From positions 8,604 through 72,603 of the forward strand of contig NZ_JAPDOD010000045.1 in NCBI RefSeq assembly GCF_027587205.1: a stretch of 64,000 bases of DNA, in the 5' to 3' direction. Of this stretch, positions 1 through 7,850 are shown in pieces; within the stretch, counting starts at the first letter, position 1, and each line of letters starts with the position of its first letter. The notes beneath the pieces are model-generated. The model ran no database searches and was not told the origin of the DNA. It saw only the letters and a list, made by a program, of their open reading frames with translations. The DNA is from Solirubrobacter ginsenosidimutans (lineage in GTDB: Bacteria; Actinomycetota; Thermoleophilia; Solirubrobacterales; Solirubrobacteraceae). The translations under genes were made by a program, and so were the position numbers.

Positions 1-721
1 CGCCGATCATCAGCTTGGTGTTGGCGATGATCTCCTCGCGGGTCAGCGGCCGGCCGTCGCCGTCAGCGTGCACCATCGCGCTGATCACGGAGTGGTCGGG
101 CGTGGCGCGCACGCGCTCGATCGCCGCGTCCGTGGCCATGTCGACCTGGCTCGCGGCGATCTCACCCACCGCCCACACGTCCGGGTCGTCGGCGTAGTTG
201 GCGGTCGCGTCCATCAGCGCCTGCGACCAGAACTGCAGGTCGCGGTCCGTCGCGTCGGCGAAGCCGAGGACGCGCGCCAGGCAACGGGCCGCGAACGGGC
301 CGCAGAACTCCGTCATCAGATCGGCGGCGCCGCGGTCCGCGAAGCCGTCGATCAGGTCGTCGGCGATGTGGCGGAACTCCGGCAGCCAGTGGCGCTCGAT
401 CGCCTGCGGGCTGAGGGCGGACTGCGCCGCGCGGCGCAGCCGCCGGTGCTCGGCGCCGTCGCTGCGCAGCATCGTGCGCCCCATCACCCGCGTCTGCAGC
501 GACGCCTCCTCCATCGCCGTGAAGGCGTCCGAGTCGCGCTCGACGGCGTCGACGTCGTCCCAGCGCGTGACCAACCAGCGGCCGGCGGCCTCCACCCACA
601 CCACGCCCTCGTCGCGCAGCCGCCGGTAGATCGGGTACGGGTTCTGCTCGAGGGCGGACAGCGAGATCTCGCCGTCGTCCGACGGCCCCAGACCATGTCG
701 CTCACGCACCAACGCGCTCAC
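1..721 (-). CDS. Cytochrome P450, C-terminus cut by the window edge
   Basis: Heme monooxygenase of the soluble bacterial P450 type, of which only the first 240 residues are in the window. Visible family marks are the opening PYPIYRRLRDEGVVW-type segment, the C-helix EHRRLRRAAQ (heme propionate contact), and the start of helix I at the left edge (IIANTKLMIGG), just before the oxygen-binding threonine. The heme cysteine loop lies outside. The frame opens with GTG at 721, overlapping the TGA of the upstream dehydrogenase as GTGA, so it is translationally coupled and the last visible gene of the leftward catabolic operon. No ferredoxin or reductase partner is visible. It probably hydroxylates or demethylates an intermediate of the pathway encoded to its right; the substrate cannot be read from sequence. 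Confidence 0.93.
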   Translation of the reverse strand, partial: MSALVRERHGLGPSDDGEISLSALEQNPYPIYRRLRDEGVVWVEAAGRWLVTRWDDVDAVERDSDAFTAMEEASLQTRVMGRTMLRSDGAEHRRLRRAAQSALSPQAIERHWLPEFRHIADDLIDGFADRGAADLMTEFCGPFAARCLARVLGFADATDRDLQFWSQALMDATANYADDPDVWAVGEIAASQVDMATDAAIERVRATPDHSVISAMVHADGDGRPLTREEIIANTKLMIG

Positions 722-1578
722 GGAACGGTCTCCCGCGCGTACCACGGCTTGTGCGCCTCGGAGTGGTCGGCGCCGGGCGGGAGCTCGGCGATCGCCTGCG
801 CCCAGCGCTCGTTGACGAGCTCGAGCGCCGGCGCGTCGATCCCGGCGCTGCGCGCGATGTCGGCCGCGATCGCGACGTCCTTGGCCAGCAGACCGGCGGC
901 GAAGCCGGTCGCGTAGCGGCCCGGCACGACGTGCTCGGCGTACACGTGCTCGGTGCTGAAGCTGCGCCCGGTCGACGTGTTGACGACCGAGATCAGCGTC
1001 TCCGGGTCCAGCCCATAGGCCTGTCCGATGGCGAGCGCCTCGGCGGTCGCCGCGTAGGCGGCGGCCGCGAGGTAGTTGTTGAGCGCCTTCAGCGCGTGCC
1101 CGGCACCGAGCGGCCCAACGCGGAAGACGCGGTCGCCGAGCGCCTCCAGCACGGGCAGCGCCCGGGCGACCGCGTCCTCGTCGTCGGACCCCACCATGAT
1201 CGAGAGCGTCCCCGTCTCGGCCCGCGGCACGCCGCCCGACACGGGCGCGTCGATGAGCGCGACGCCCAGGACGGCGCCGAGCGCACGGGTCGCCGTCGGG
1301 TTCGAGGAGCTCATGTCGACGACGACCGCCGACGGGTCCAGCACCGCGGCGATCCCCCACCCGAGCAGCGCGTCGCGCACGATGCCGTCGTTCGGCAGCA
1401 TCGTCACGACGACGTCGCAGCCGGCGAATGCCTCGGGCGAGCCGGCGTCGCCGCCGAACTCCTCCCCGCGCGCCGGATCGGCGTCGCGCACGACCAGCGC
1501 GAAGCCGGCGGCCGCGAGGTTGCGGGCCATCGGCCGCCCCATGTTGCCGAGGCCGACGAAGCCGACGAGGGCGGTCAT
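718..1578 (-). CDS. NAD(P)-dependent beta-hydroxyacid dehydrogenase, 3-hydroxyisobutyrate type
   Basis: Oxidoreductase of the 3-hydroxyisobutyrate dehydrogenase/tartronate semialdehyde reductase family, 286 residues, the usual length. The N-terminal Rossmann fold carries GFVGLGNMGRPMARN at residues 6-20. The substrate-binding DAPVSGG motif lies near residue 130, and the C-terminal helical domain has the catalytic lysine region KALNNYLAAAAYAATAEAL near residue 180. The ATG at 1578 follows 79 bases of hairpin-forming intergenic sequence after the decarboxylase-like gene. It overlaps the downstream P450 by four bases. The family oxidises or reduces small 3-hydroxyacids or semialdehydes; here it probably handles an acid released by the lactonase and aldehyde dehydrogenase steps. 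The exact substrate is unknown. Confidence 0.9.
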   Translation of the reverse strand: MTALVGFVGLGNMGRPMARNLAAAGFALVVRDADPARGEEFGGDAGSPEAFAGCDVVVTMLPNDGIVRDALLGWGIAAVLDPSAVVVDMSSSNPTATRALGAVLGVALIDAPVSGGVPRAETGTLSIMVGSDDEDAVARALPVLEALGDRVFRVGPLGAGHALKALNNYLAAAAYAATAEALAIGQAYGLDPETLISVVNTSTGRSFSTEHVYAEHVVPGRYATGFAAGLLAKDVAIAADIARSAGIDAPALELVNERWAQAIAELPPGADHSEAHKPWYARETVP

Positions 1579-1598
1579 CGCGCCACCTCGGCCGGGAG

Positions 1599-1654
1599 AA
1601 TCGCCCTCTGGGCGATTGCTCCCAGCGAAGCGAGCCCGCAGGGCGAGGCTTCGC
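1599..1654. repeat. Two tandem hairpins in an intra-operon spacer
   Basis: The only sizeable gap in this operon holds two adjacent inverted repeats. The first pairs AATCGCCC (1599-1606) with GGGCGATT (1610-1617) around a three-base loop. The second pairs GCGAAGC (1625-1631) with GCTTCGC (1648-1654), with an inner GCCC/GGGC stem. No T-tract follows on either strand, so these may be RNA-processing or attenuation structures, or an intergenic palindromic element, rather than a classical terminator. Confidence 0.6.
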
Positions 1655-1657
1655 CGG

Positions 1658-2041
1658 TCACAGTTCGCCCAGTTCGGTGAGCACGGCTTCGGCGTTGCGG
1701 AACGCGTCGACCGCCGCCGGGATGCCGCAGTAGATCGCGGAGTGCAGCAGCACCTCCCGGATCTGCTCGATCGTCACGCCGTTGGCCAGCGCGCCCTGTA
1801 CGTGGACGCGGATCTCGTGTGAGCGACCGAGGGCGATCAGCATCCCGATCGTCAGCATGCTGCGGATGTCGTGGCTGAGCTCCTGCTCGCGTCCCCACGT
1901 CTCGCCGAAGCAGTAGACCGTGACGAGATCCTCGAGCGGGCGGCTGAACGGCGTCGCCGCCTCGACCTTGTCGCGCGCGCCCGCGGGGCCCCACATCTTC
2001 TCGCGGATCTCGATCCCGCGCTCGAACAGTTGCTCGTTCAT
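1658..2041 (-). CDS. Carboxymuconolactone decarboxylase (CMD) family protein
   Basis: Small all-helical protein of 127 residues in the CMD/AhpD-like family (PcaC-like). Members either decarboxylate gamma-carboxymuconolactone or act as alkylhydroperoxidase-like partners. Typical segments are the FGETWGREQELSHDIRSMLT helix and the HVQGALANGVTIEQIREVL helix followed by HSAIYCGIPAAVDAF, which match PcaC (GVT.eEi.Evl.h...Y.G.P.A). There is no CxxC, so peroxidase activity is unlikely. The ATG at 2041 is preferred over an in-frame TTG at 2050 because a purine-rich AAGGGA lies about nine bases upstream. It sits 19 bases after the aldehyde dehydrogenase and probably acts on a ring-cleavage lactone in the same pathway. 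Confidence 0.85.
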   Translation of the reverse strand: MNEQLFERGIEIREKMWGPAGARDKVEAATPFSRPLEDLVTVYCFGETWGREQELSHDIRSMLTIGMLIALGRSHEIRVHVQGALANGVTIEQIREVLLHSAIYCGIPAAVDAFRNAEAVLTELGEL

Positions 2042-2060
2042 TCGGTGCAATCCCTTCCGC

Positions 2061-3554
2061 TCAGAGCGTGAGCGTGACCGTCTTCTCTTCGGTGTTGGCC
2101 TCGATCCCGGCCCAGCCGAGCTCGCGTCCGACGCCGCTTGACCGCATGCCGCCCCACGGCGTCCGCGGGTCCGGCGGCGCGCCGCCGTTGATCCACACGC
2201 TGCCGGCGCGCACGCGCGCGGCGACCTGGTGCGCCTTGGAGATGTCGCGCGTCCACACGTACGCGGCGAGGCCGTAGCGCGTGTCGTTGGCCTGCGCGAT
2301 CGCGTCGTCGACGTCGTCGAACGAGCGCACGAGGCCGACCGGGCCGAAGATCTCGTCGCGCGCGATTCCGATGTCGGCGTCGCCGCCGGCGAAGATCGTC
2401 GGCTGCACGAAGTACCCGGGCCGCTCTGGCCGCTCGCCGCCGGCGACGAGCTCGGCGCCCTGTTCGCGCCCCTGGGCGATGTAGCCGGTGACGCGGTCGA
2501 GCTGGCGCGCGTTGATCAGCGCGCCCATCGTCGTCCCCGCGTCGAACGGGTCGCCGAGCGAGACCGCGCGCGCCGCGTCGGCGAGGCCGGCGACGACGTC
2601 GTCGTAGCGCTCGCGCGCGACGAGGATCCGCGTGCCGGCGGCGCACACCTCGCCCTGGTTGGCCCACAGCCCGATCGCGACGCCGGGGACGACCGCCGCG
2701 GGGTCGGCGTCGGCGAGGATGATCTGCGGCGACTTGCCGCCGAGCTCGAGCGTCACGCGCTTGAAGTCGCGCGCCGCCTGGATCCCGACCTCGCGACCCA
2801 CCTCGGGGCTGCCGGTGAACGAGACCTTGTCGACGCCGGGGTGGGCGACGAGCGCGGCGCCCGCCGTCGCGCCCAGGCCGGGGATGACGTTGACGACGCC
2901 GGCCGGGAAGCCGGCCTCCTCGATCAGCTTCGCCAGGTGCAGCGTGCTCAGCGGCGCGTCCTCGGCCGGCTTGAGCACGAGCGTGTTGCCGGCCGCGAGC
3001 GCGGGCGCGAGCTTCCAGGCGGCGATCAGCGTCGGCGCGTTCCACGCGGTGATCGCGCCGACGACGCCGACGGGCTCGCGGATCGTGTACGCCTGGCGCT
3101 GCTGGCCGAAGAACGGCAGCGGCGTGATCCAGCGGCCCTCGATCTTGTCGGCCCAGCCCGCGAAGTGGCGGAACACGTCGACGACGTTCGGGAGGTCGAC
3201 GAGCCGCGGCTCGTACGCCGGACGGCCGACGTCGAAGCCCTCGAGCGTCGCGAGCAGCTCGATGTCGCGCTCGATCAGGTCGGCGAGCCGGAACAGCAAC
3301 AGGCCGCGGTCGGCGGGCGTGAGCTGCGCCCACGCGCCTCCGTCGGACTGGGCGCGCGCGGCCCGCACGGCGGCGTCGACGTCCTCGGCGCCGGCCGCGG
3401 CGACCGTGGCCAGGTGCTGCTCATAGGCGGGGGCGACGACGTCGAACGTCGCATCGTTCGCGGCGTCGCGCCATTCGCCGCCGATGAACAACTGGGTCGG
3501 CACCTCGGGGACGGCGACGCCGCCGATCTCCCGCGCCGTCATGACGCTGCTCAT
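2061..3554 (-). CDS. Aldehyde dehydrogenase
   Basis: NAD(P)-dependent aldehyde dehydrogenase of 497 residues, full length for the family. Cofactor and catalytic motifs are all present: FTGSPEVGREVG (glycine motif), LELGGKSPQIILADAD with the general-base glutamate, and NQGEVCAAGTR with the nucleophilic cysteine. Here GEVC replaces the commoner GQxC. The ATG at 3554 overlaps the stop of the GMC dehydrogenase gene (ATGA), so the two are coupled. A copy of the island-wide AT-rich element lies just upstream, inside the end of the GMC gene. It probably oxidises an aldehyde made by the neighbouring dehydrogenases; the substrate is not deducible. Confidence 0.95.
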   Translation of the reverse strand: MSSVMTAREIGGVAVPEVPTQLFIGGEWRDAANDATFDVVAPAYEQHLATVAAAGAEDVDAAVRAARAQSDGGAWAQLTPADRGLLLFRLADLIERDIELLATLEGFDVGRPAYEPRLVDLPNVVDVFRHFAGWADKIEGRWITPLPFFGQQRQAYTIREPVGVVGAITAWNAPTLIAAWKLAPALAAGNTLVLKPAEDAPLSTLHLAKLIEEAGFPAGVVNVIPGLGATAGAALVAHPGVDKVSFTGSPEVGREVGIQAARDFKRVTLELGGKSPQIILADADPAAVVPGVAIGLWANQGEVCAAGTRILVARERYDDVVAGLADAARAVSLGDPFDAGTTMGALINARQLDRVTGYIAQGREQGAELVAGGERPERPGYFVQPTIFAGGDADIGIARDEIFGPVGLVRSFDDVDDAIAQANDTRYGLAAYVWTRDISKAHQVAARVRAGSVWINGGAPPDPRTPWGGMRSSGVGRELGWAGIEANTEEKTVTLTL

Positions 3555-5026
3555 GCGCTCTCCTCGAACACCGTGGGTTTCCTATCGGAAAACATATCTG
3601 ATGTTGTCAACCGCGTCGCGGTCCGCCAGGCCAGCGCCTGCACGGTGAGCGTCGGGTTGACGCCTCCGGTCGAGCAGAACAGCGACGCGCCGAGCACGCC
3701 GAGGTTCTCCAGACCGTGCACGAAGCCCCAGCGATCAACCACCGAGGTCGCGGGGTCGTCGCCCATCCGCGTGCCGCCGTAGCAGTGGCGCGCGTCGACC
3801 GACGGCTCGTCCGGCGCCCAGGTGAGGTCGGCGCCGGCCTCGCGCAGCCACTCCGTCATCCGCGCGCGCAGGAACGCGAAGCCACGCCGCTCGTGCTCGC
3901 CGAGACGGTGCGTGACGCGCACGACGGGCACGCCGTACGGGTCGCGCTGGTGCGGGTCCAGATCGAGCCGGTTGTGCTCGTACGGCAGCGTCTCCAGTTG
4001 CCCGCTGACCGTGCCGACCGACTGCGCGTTGGCCTGCAGCCACGCCTTCCACGCCGCGCCCCAGCGCGGCACCGACGGCGGGTGCAGGTTCGACGCCGCG
4101 ATCGGCTTGAACTCGTGCGACGCGGTCAGCATGCCGGCCTCGAAGTCGCGCACGCAGGTGGCCTGCGACCACAGGCCGCTGAACAGGTTGAGCCGGCGGC
4201 CCGGGAAGCGGCCGCAGACGTTGGGCGTGCCATGCGCCATGTAGCCCGCGCCGACCTGGTCGCCGCCGAGGCCGGAGAGCAGCAGCAGGCGCACGTTCTC
4301 GTAGACGAAGCCGCCGAGCAGGACCGCGCCGGCGGGCTGGAAGAGCACCCGCCCGTCCTGCACGTAGGTGACGCCGGTGACGCGGCCGCGGCGCGCCTCG
4401 ATCCGCACCACGCGCGCGCCGGTGCGGACGTGCAGCCGCCCGGTCGCCTCCGCGCGCGGGATCACGGTCGCGTCGGTCGAGCCCTTGGCCGTGACGTGGC
4501 AGCCGTTGCACGTGCAGAAGCCGCAGTACGTGCAGCGGGCGGCGTCGATCGCCGCCGGCGCGGCGTGCGGGTGCCAGCCGAGCCGCGTCGCCGCGTCGCT
4601 CATCAGCTCGGTCCAGCCGGTGCGGCGCAGGTCGCGGGTGACGCCGATCGTGCGCTCGGTCAGCGCGTAGTAGGGCTCCAGCTCGGCGTAGTCGATCGGC
4701 CAGTGGCGGAAGTCCCAGGAATCCAACCGCGCGCTCAGGCCCGGATAGTGCAGCGTCGAGCCGCCGACGCCGTTGGCCATCAGCATCGGGTACGGCGAGG
4801 GGCCGGACGGCTGGTCGGCTGAGTGGCGGAAGGTGGGGAGCTCGCCGCGGGCCTTGGGCTCGGCAAGCCACTCGCGCACGTCGTTGCGGATCTCGTCGAA
4901 GGTCATCTCCGCGGCGCTGCGCCGCGGGCCGGCCTCGAGCGCGACGACCTCCGCGCCGGCCGCGGTCAGCACGTGCGCGGCGATGCCGCCCGCGCCGCCG
5001 AGCCCGACGAGCACGACGTCGGTCAT
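3551..5026 (-). CDS. GMC-family FAD-dependent dehydrogenase, large subunit
   Basis: Flavoprotein dehydrogenase of 491 residues in the glucose-methanol-choline family, of the two-subunit type (gluconate 2-dehydrogenase/glucoside 3-dehydrogenase-like). The N-terminus has the FAD fold VLVGLGGAGGIAAHVL. A GVGGSTLHYPG loop near residue 90 follows. A cysteine cluster TYCGFCTCNGCH is in the middle. The C-terminal family block is YGGTRMGDDPATSVVD, then GASLFCSTGGVNPTLTVQA with the catalytic-site asparagine. The start is ATG at 5026, overlapping the stop of the small-subunit gene (ATGA); an open extension upstream only mirrors that gene. No signal peptide or cytochrome c subunit is visible. It probably oxidises a sugar or alcohol hydroxyl to a ketone or lactone. 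Confidence 0.88.
   Translation of the reverse strand: MTDVVLVGLGGAGGIAAHVLTAAGAEVVALEAGPRRSAAEMTFDEIRNDVREWLAEPKARGELPTFRHSADQPSGPSPYPMLMANGVGGSTLHYPGLSARLDSWDFRHWPIDYAELEPYYALTERTIGVTRDLRRTGWTELMSDAATRLGWHPHAAPAAIDAARCTYCGFCTCNGCHVTAKGSTDATVIPRAEATGRLHVRTGARVVRIEARRGRVTGVTYVQDGRVLFQPAGAVLLGGFVYENVRLLLLSGLGGDQVGAGYMAHGTPNVCGRFPGRRLNLFSGLWSQATCVRDFEAGMLTASHEFKPIAASNLHPPSVPRWGAAWKAWLQANAQSVGTVSGQLETLPYEHNRLDLDPHQRDPYGVPVVRVTHRLGEHERRGFAFLRARMTEWLREAGADLTWAPDEPSVDARHCYGGTRMGDDPATSVVDRWGFVHGLENLGVLGASLFCSTGGVNPTLTVQALAWRTATRLTTSDMFSDRKPTVFEESA
3588..3603. promoter_or_regulatory. Catabolic-island 15-bp element, copy 1 (GAAAACATATCTGATG)
   Basis: An AT-rich GAAAACATATCTGATG lies inside the last codons of the GMC gene, 34 bases before the aldehyde dehydrogenase start. 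It matches the element repeated at 7828, 9858, 10692, 11024 and 13645. TTGACA occurs beside it on the minus strand. It may be an operator or internal promoter allowing separate expression of the 3' part of the operon. Confidence 0.5.
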
Positions 5027-5343
5027 ATCAAGGCTTGGTCGGCCGCCGTCCACACCGGCCGCGGCCCGGGGTAGCCGAGCAGCTTCCAGCCCACGCGGTC
5101 GATGTTCCCGCCGTAGGACGGGTCGCCGAACATGCCTTGACGGGCGTGTGCGAGGAGCGGGTCGAACAGGTCCGGGCGCTCGCGTTCGAGCTCGGCGAGG
5201 AGCGCGTCCTGATCGGCGGCGTCCTCGAACCCGGCGAGCGCCTCGAGCGCCCCGGAGAAGGCGGCCCGGTGCGCCTCCATGTAGCGATCGACGCCCGCCT
5301 CGCACGCGCCCGGGATCAGCCGTTCCGCGATCGCCGCGATCAC
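5023..5343 (-). CDS. Gluconate 2-dehydrogenase subunit 3-like small subunit
   Basis: Small partner subunit (106 residues) of a two-subunit GMC dehydrogenase. The diagnostic block is near the C-terminus: GDPSYGGNIDRVGWKLLGYPG-like, matching the DPxYGGNxDxxGWxxxGxPG signature of this family. The start GTG at 5343 overlaps the stop of the lactonase gene as GTGA. Family members usually open with a Tat signal peptide that carries the complex to the periplasm. None is visible here, because the protein starts directly at the helix IAAIAERLIPG. The complex may therefore be cytoplasmic. Its position directly before the GMC gene supports the pairing. Confidence 0.85.
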   Translation of the reverse strand: MIAAIAERLIPGACEAGVDRYMEAHRAAFSGALEALAGFEDAADQDALLAELERERPDLFDPLLAHARQGMFGDPSYGGNIDRVGWKLLGYPGPRPVWTAADQALI

Positions 5344-6140
5344 GAATAGAACTCGGGGGCTCGCTTGAATTCGTCCCACAGGCCCGGGTCGTGACCGGTG
5401 ACGACGATCGCGTCGCGCCGCCAGGCGAGCCGCTTCAGCCGGCTCAGTGAGCGCGCGGTGTCGGACGCCGAGACCATGAACCCCGGGAGCGCGCCGTTGT
5501 CCCAGTGGTCGCGCGCGTTGGCCGCGTCGCCGCACAGGAGATAGGTCTCGCCGCTGGGCAGGTTGACCTCGAACGACATGTGCCCTGGCGAGTGCCCGGG
5601 CGAGCGCCAGCCGATCAGCGTGCCGTCGCCGTAGACGTCGTAGCCGTCTTCTGCGTCCTCGAGCAGCGCCCAGGGCACGCCCGGCTTGGCGTAGTCGGCG
5701 AGCACGTAGCTGATGCGGGCGAGCGGGTCCGGCGCGTGCGCGAACTCGTGCTCGGTGCGCGTCACCAGCACCTCGGCGTTCGGGAGCCGGTCGATCACCG
5801 CGACCGCGCCGGTGTGATCGAGGTGCAGGTGCGTCTGGACGACCCAGCGGATGCTCGCCGGGTCGATGCCGACGCGCTCCAGCGACGGCAGCAGGGCCTG
5901 CTCGGGCCGCATCACCGGGGTCGACATCTCCGTGATCGGCCCCCAGTGCTTGGCCGCGTCGACGGCCACCTCCGGCGGGTTGCCGCCGTCGATGATCGCG
6001 TTCCCGCGCGGGTGGGTGATGACGAAGTAGGGCGTCGGCGTGGTGATCATCTCGCCGCCGCCGCCCTTGCCGAACGTGAAGTTGCGCAGCGGGAGATGCG
6101 TGATGCCGCCGTCGAACATGTACAGCCGGATCTCGGTCAT
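5340..6140 (-). CDS. Metallo-beta-lactamase-fold hydrolase, N-acyl-homoserine-lactonase type
   Basis: Di-metal hydrolase of 266 residues resembling the AiiA/AttM lactonase group. Metal ligands are seen in the HLHLDHTG motif near residue 117, a later histidine in SPGHSPGHMSFEV, the aspartate in LLCGDAANARDHW, and TGHDPGLW near the end. This group opens lactone rings, so it may hydrolyse a pathway lactone rather than a quorum signal, given the neighbouring SMP-30 lactonase-like gene. The ATG at 6140 overlaps the upstream stop by four bases, and its own stop overlaps the small-subunit start. It is part of the same tightly coupled operon. Confidence 0.88.
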   Translation of the reverse strand: MTEIRLYMFDGGITHLPLRNFTFGKGGGGEMITTPTPYFVITHPRGNAIIDGGNPPEVAVDAAKHWGPITEMSTPVMRPEQALLPSLERVGIDPASIRWVVQTHLHLDHTGAVAVIDRLPNAEVLVTRTEHEFAHAPDPLARISYVLADYAKPGVPWALLEDAEDGYDVYGDGTLIGWRSPGHSPGHMSFEVNLPSGETYLLCGDAANARDHWDNGALPGFMVSASDTARSLSRLKRLAWRRDAIVVTGHDPGLWDEFKRAPEFYS

Positions 6141-7024
6141 GAGCCCGGGAGCGGTGGCGGCCCGACGAGCGTGCGCACGACGTGGACCGTGGTCGAGGTC
6201 ATCAGGAACAGCGAGTGCAGGTCCTCGCCGCCCCAGGCGATGCTGCCGCACACCTCCGGCGTGGCGACGGTGCCGAGGTGCTCGCCGTCGGGCGTGAGCA
6301 CCCAGACGCCGCCCGGCCCGGTGACCCAGACGTTGCCGTGCTCGTCGCACTCCATGCCGTCGACGTTGCCCTGGCCGGGCACGCCGCTGCCGATGCCGGA
6401 CGCGAACATGCGGCCGTTGCGCAGCGAGCCGTCCGGCTCGACGTCGAACACCTTGACCTCGCGCGCGCTGGAGTCGTTGACGTAGAGCAGCGACTCGTCC
6501 GGCGAGAACGTGATCCCGTTGGGCTGGTCGAACTCGTCCTCGGCGACGACGAGGTGCAGCTCGCCGTCGGGTGCGATCCGGTAGACGCCGCGGTAGCCGA
6601 GCGGTTTGCTGCGCTCCAGGCCGATCCAGTCGTTCCAGCGCCCGTAGTCCGGGTCGGTGAAGTAGATGCTGCCGTCGAGCCCGCGCGTGACGAGGTCGTT
6701 CGGGCTGTTGAGGTACGTGCCGCGGTAGTGGTAGGCGAGCACCTCGCGGTGCCCGTTCTCGAAGCGCGCCACGCAGCTCGACAGGCCCTCGCAGGCGACG
6801 ATCCGGCCCTCGCGGTCGAGCGCGAGCCCGCTCGCCTTGAACATCGGCGAAAGCGCCACCTCCATGCCGCGCTCCTCGCTCCAGCGCCAGCGCGTGTCGC
6901 TCGGGATGTCGACGAACTCCAGGCAGCCCTGCGAGGCGACCCACACCGGACCCTCGGTGAACTGGTAGCCGTCACCCAGGCGGCGCAGCTCCGCGCCCGG
7001 CTCGATCAGATCGGCGAGCTCCAT
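6137..7024 (-). CDS. SMP-30/gluconolactonase-family hydrolase
   Basis: Six-bladed beta-propeller lactonase of 295 residues. The metal-site residues typical of the family can be read: the glutamate of FTEGPVWV near residue 24, asparagines in NSPNDLV and QPNGITFSPDESLLYV, and the aspartate of that last block. Repeated NVWV and SIYF strands mark the blades. Members hydrolyse gluconolactone and other lactones. Together with the GMC dehydrogenase and the metallo-hydrolase next door this suggests oxidation of a sugar-like moiety to a lactone followed by ring opening. The gene abuts the SnoaL-like gene with no spacer and overlaps the next gene by four bases. Confidence 0.9.
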   Translation of the reverse strand: MELADLIEPGAELRRLGDGYQFTEGPVWVASQGCLEFVDIPSDTRWRWSEERGMEVALSPMFKASGLALDREGRIVACEGLSSCVARFENGHREVLAYHYRGTYLNSPNDLVTRGLDGSIYFTDPDYGRWNDWIGLERSKPLGYRGVYRIAPDGELHLVVAEDEFDQPNGITFSPDESLLYVNDSSAREVKVFDVEPDGSLRNGRMFASGIGSGVPGQGNVDGMECDEHGNVWVTGPGGVWVLTPDGEHLGTVATPEVCGSIAWGGEDLHSLFLMTSTTVHVVRTLVGPPPLPGS

Positions 7025-7492
7025 CTAGTCCCCTCCCGTGCGCATGGTGGCGCCGCTGACCCCCACCGCCGTCACGGACATCGGCGGCGGCCCGGGCTTG
7101 TACTGGAGCGGCGTCTCTTCGCGCCGCGCGAACAACCAGCGCCCGTCGCGCCGCACCAGCGTGTCGTGGTAGCGGGCGACGATCGCGTTCTCGAAGTTCT
7201 GCGGGATCCAGACGACGTCCGTGTCCGCCGAGGCGCTCTCGCCGTCGGGGGAGAGCTCGATCAGCGGCGGCGAGTTCATGTGCTTGCCGGCGTAGTCGTC
7301 GGGCAGGCACGTGGTCAGGAACTCGAGCATCGCCTCGCGCGGCTCGAAGGCCTCGCCGTCGACGACGAACGCCGCGTCTTCGGTCCAGAGCGAGCCGAAC
7401 CGCTCCCAGTCGTGGTCGTCGAAGCTGATGGCGTACGTCGCGATCAACGCCCGGATCTCCTCGATCGACTGCAGCCGATCGACGGTGCTCAT
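7025..7492 (-). CDS. SnoaL-like (NTF2-fold) protein
   Basis: Protein of 155 residues with the NTF2-like cone fold. It has the opening helix SIEEIRALIATYAISFDDHDWERFGSLW-type sequence (cut here to key residues), a strand with VWIPQNFENAIVARYHDTLV, and the closing RRDGRWLFARREETPLQY, all typical of aromatic- and steroid-pathway SnoaL-like proteins. Members act as isomerases, dehydratases or small hydrolases, or simply bind hydrophobic substrates. ATG at 7492 overlaps the stop of the upstream EthD-like gene (ATGA). A second, distinct SnoaL-like gene accompanies the Baeyer-Villiger monooxygenase at 18.9 kb. The precise reaction is unknown. Confidence 0.85.
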   Translation of the reverse strand: MSTVDRLQSIEEIRALIATYAISFDDHDWERFGSLWTEDAAFVVDGEAFEPREAMLEFLTTCLPDDYAGKHMNSPPLIELSPDGESASADTDVVWIPQNFENAIVARYHDTLVRRDGRWLFARREETPLQYKPGPPPMSVTAVGVSGATMRTGGD

Positions 7493-7821
7493 GGGTCGAT
7501 CCGGTCGCTCAGCGCCGAGCAGTCCCAACTCTGGAACGTGATCTCGCGGAACCACTCCGGCAGCTGGATCATCCCGAGCCCGATGCGGCGGTCGAGGTCG
7601 TCGCGCCACACCTGCTGTTCGTCCTCGTACTCGTAGAGCGCGAGGTGCGACAAGGGCGCGTCGTCGCCGCGCGACGGCGTGATCGCGAACCGGCGGGCGC
7701 TGACGAAGCCCGGCGATTGGATGTTTTCGCGCGCGTGGACGTCGTACCAACGCTGGTACTCGTCGTCGGAGACGCGATCCGGCGGCTTGCTGAACACCAG
7801 GTAGAGCTTGCGCGTTCCCAT
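7489..7821 (-). CDS. Dimeric alpha/beta-barrel (EthD-like) protein, first gene of the leftward operon
   Basis: Small protein of 110 residues with the ferredoxin-like barrel pattern. An initial strand KLYLVFSKPP is followed by DDEYQRWYDVHARENIQSPGF, a strand SARRFAITP, and a closing EWFREITFQSWDC. It is clearly related to the protein encoded at 9471-9851, with the same RWYDxH and SARRF blocks, and more distantly to the EthD protein at 10713. Such proteins accompany oxygenase pathways. Its ATG lies seven bases from a TAGGAT -10 element, so the message probably begins at the start codon without a leader. This gene heads the operon that runs to the left edge. Confidence 0.75.
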   Translation of the reverse strand: MGTRKLYLVFSKPPDRVSDDEYQRWYDVHARENIQSPGFVSARRFAITPSRGDDAPLSHLALYEYEDEQQVWRDDLDRRIGLGMIQLPEWFREITFQSWDCSALSDRIDP

Positions 7822-7827
7822 GCAGGC

Positions 7828-7842
7828 GATCCTATAGCATTT
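7828..7842. promoter_or_regulatory. Divergent promoter with back-to-back -10 hexamers and island element, copy 2
   Basis: The 29-base gap between divergent genes contains GATCCTATAGCATTT. Read leftward it gives TAGGAT seven bases before the ATG at 7821. Read rightward it gives TAGCAT ten bases before the ATG at 7851. The two hexamers touch at TA/TA. The block also matches the island-wide element in inverted orientation (AAATGCTATAGGATC). Confidence 0.6.
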
Positions 7843-7850
7843 GATAGAGG

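Noticed and set aside
2229..3782. A plus-strand open frame of about 500 codons opposite the aldehyde dehydrogenase
   Set aside because: It mirrors the third-position GC bias of the real gene and contains no family motif.
5344..6944. Long frames extending the lactonase and GMC genes upstream
   Set aside because: The extra N-termini are only other-frame readings of the overlapping upstream genes; the ATGA/GTGA overlaps give better starts.
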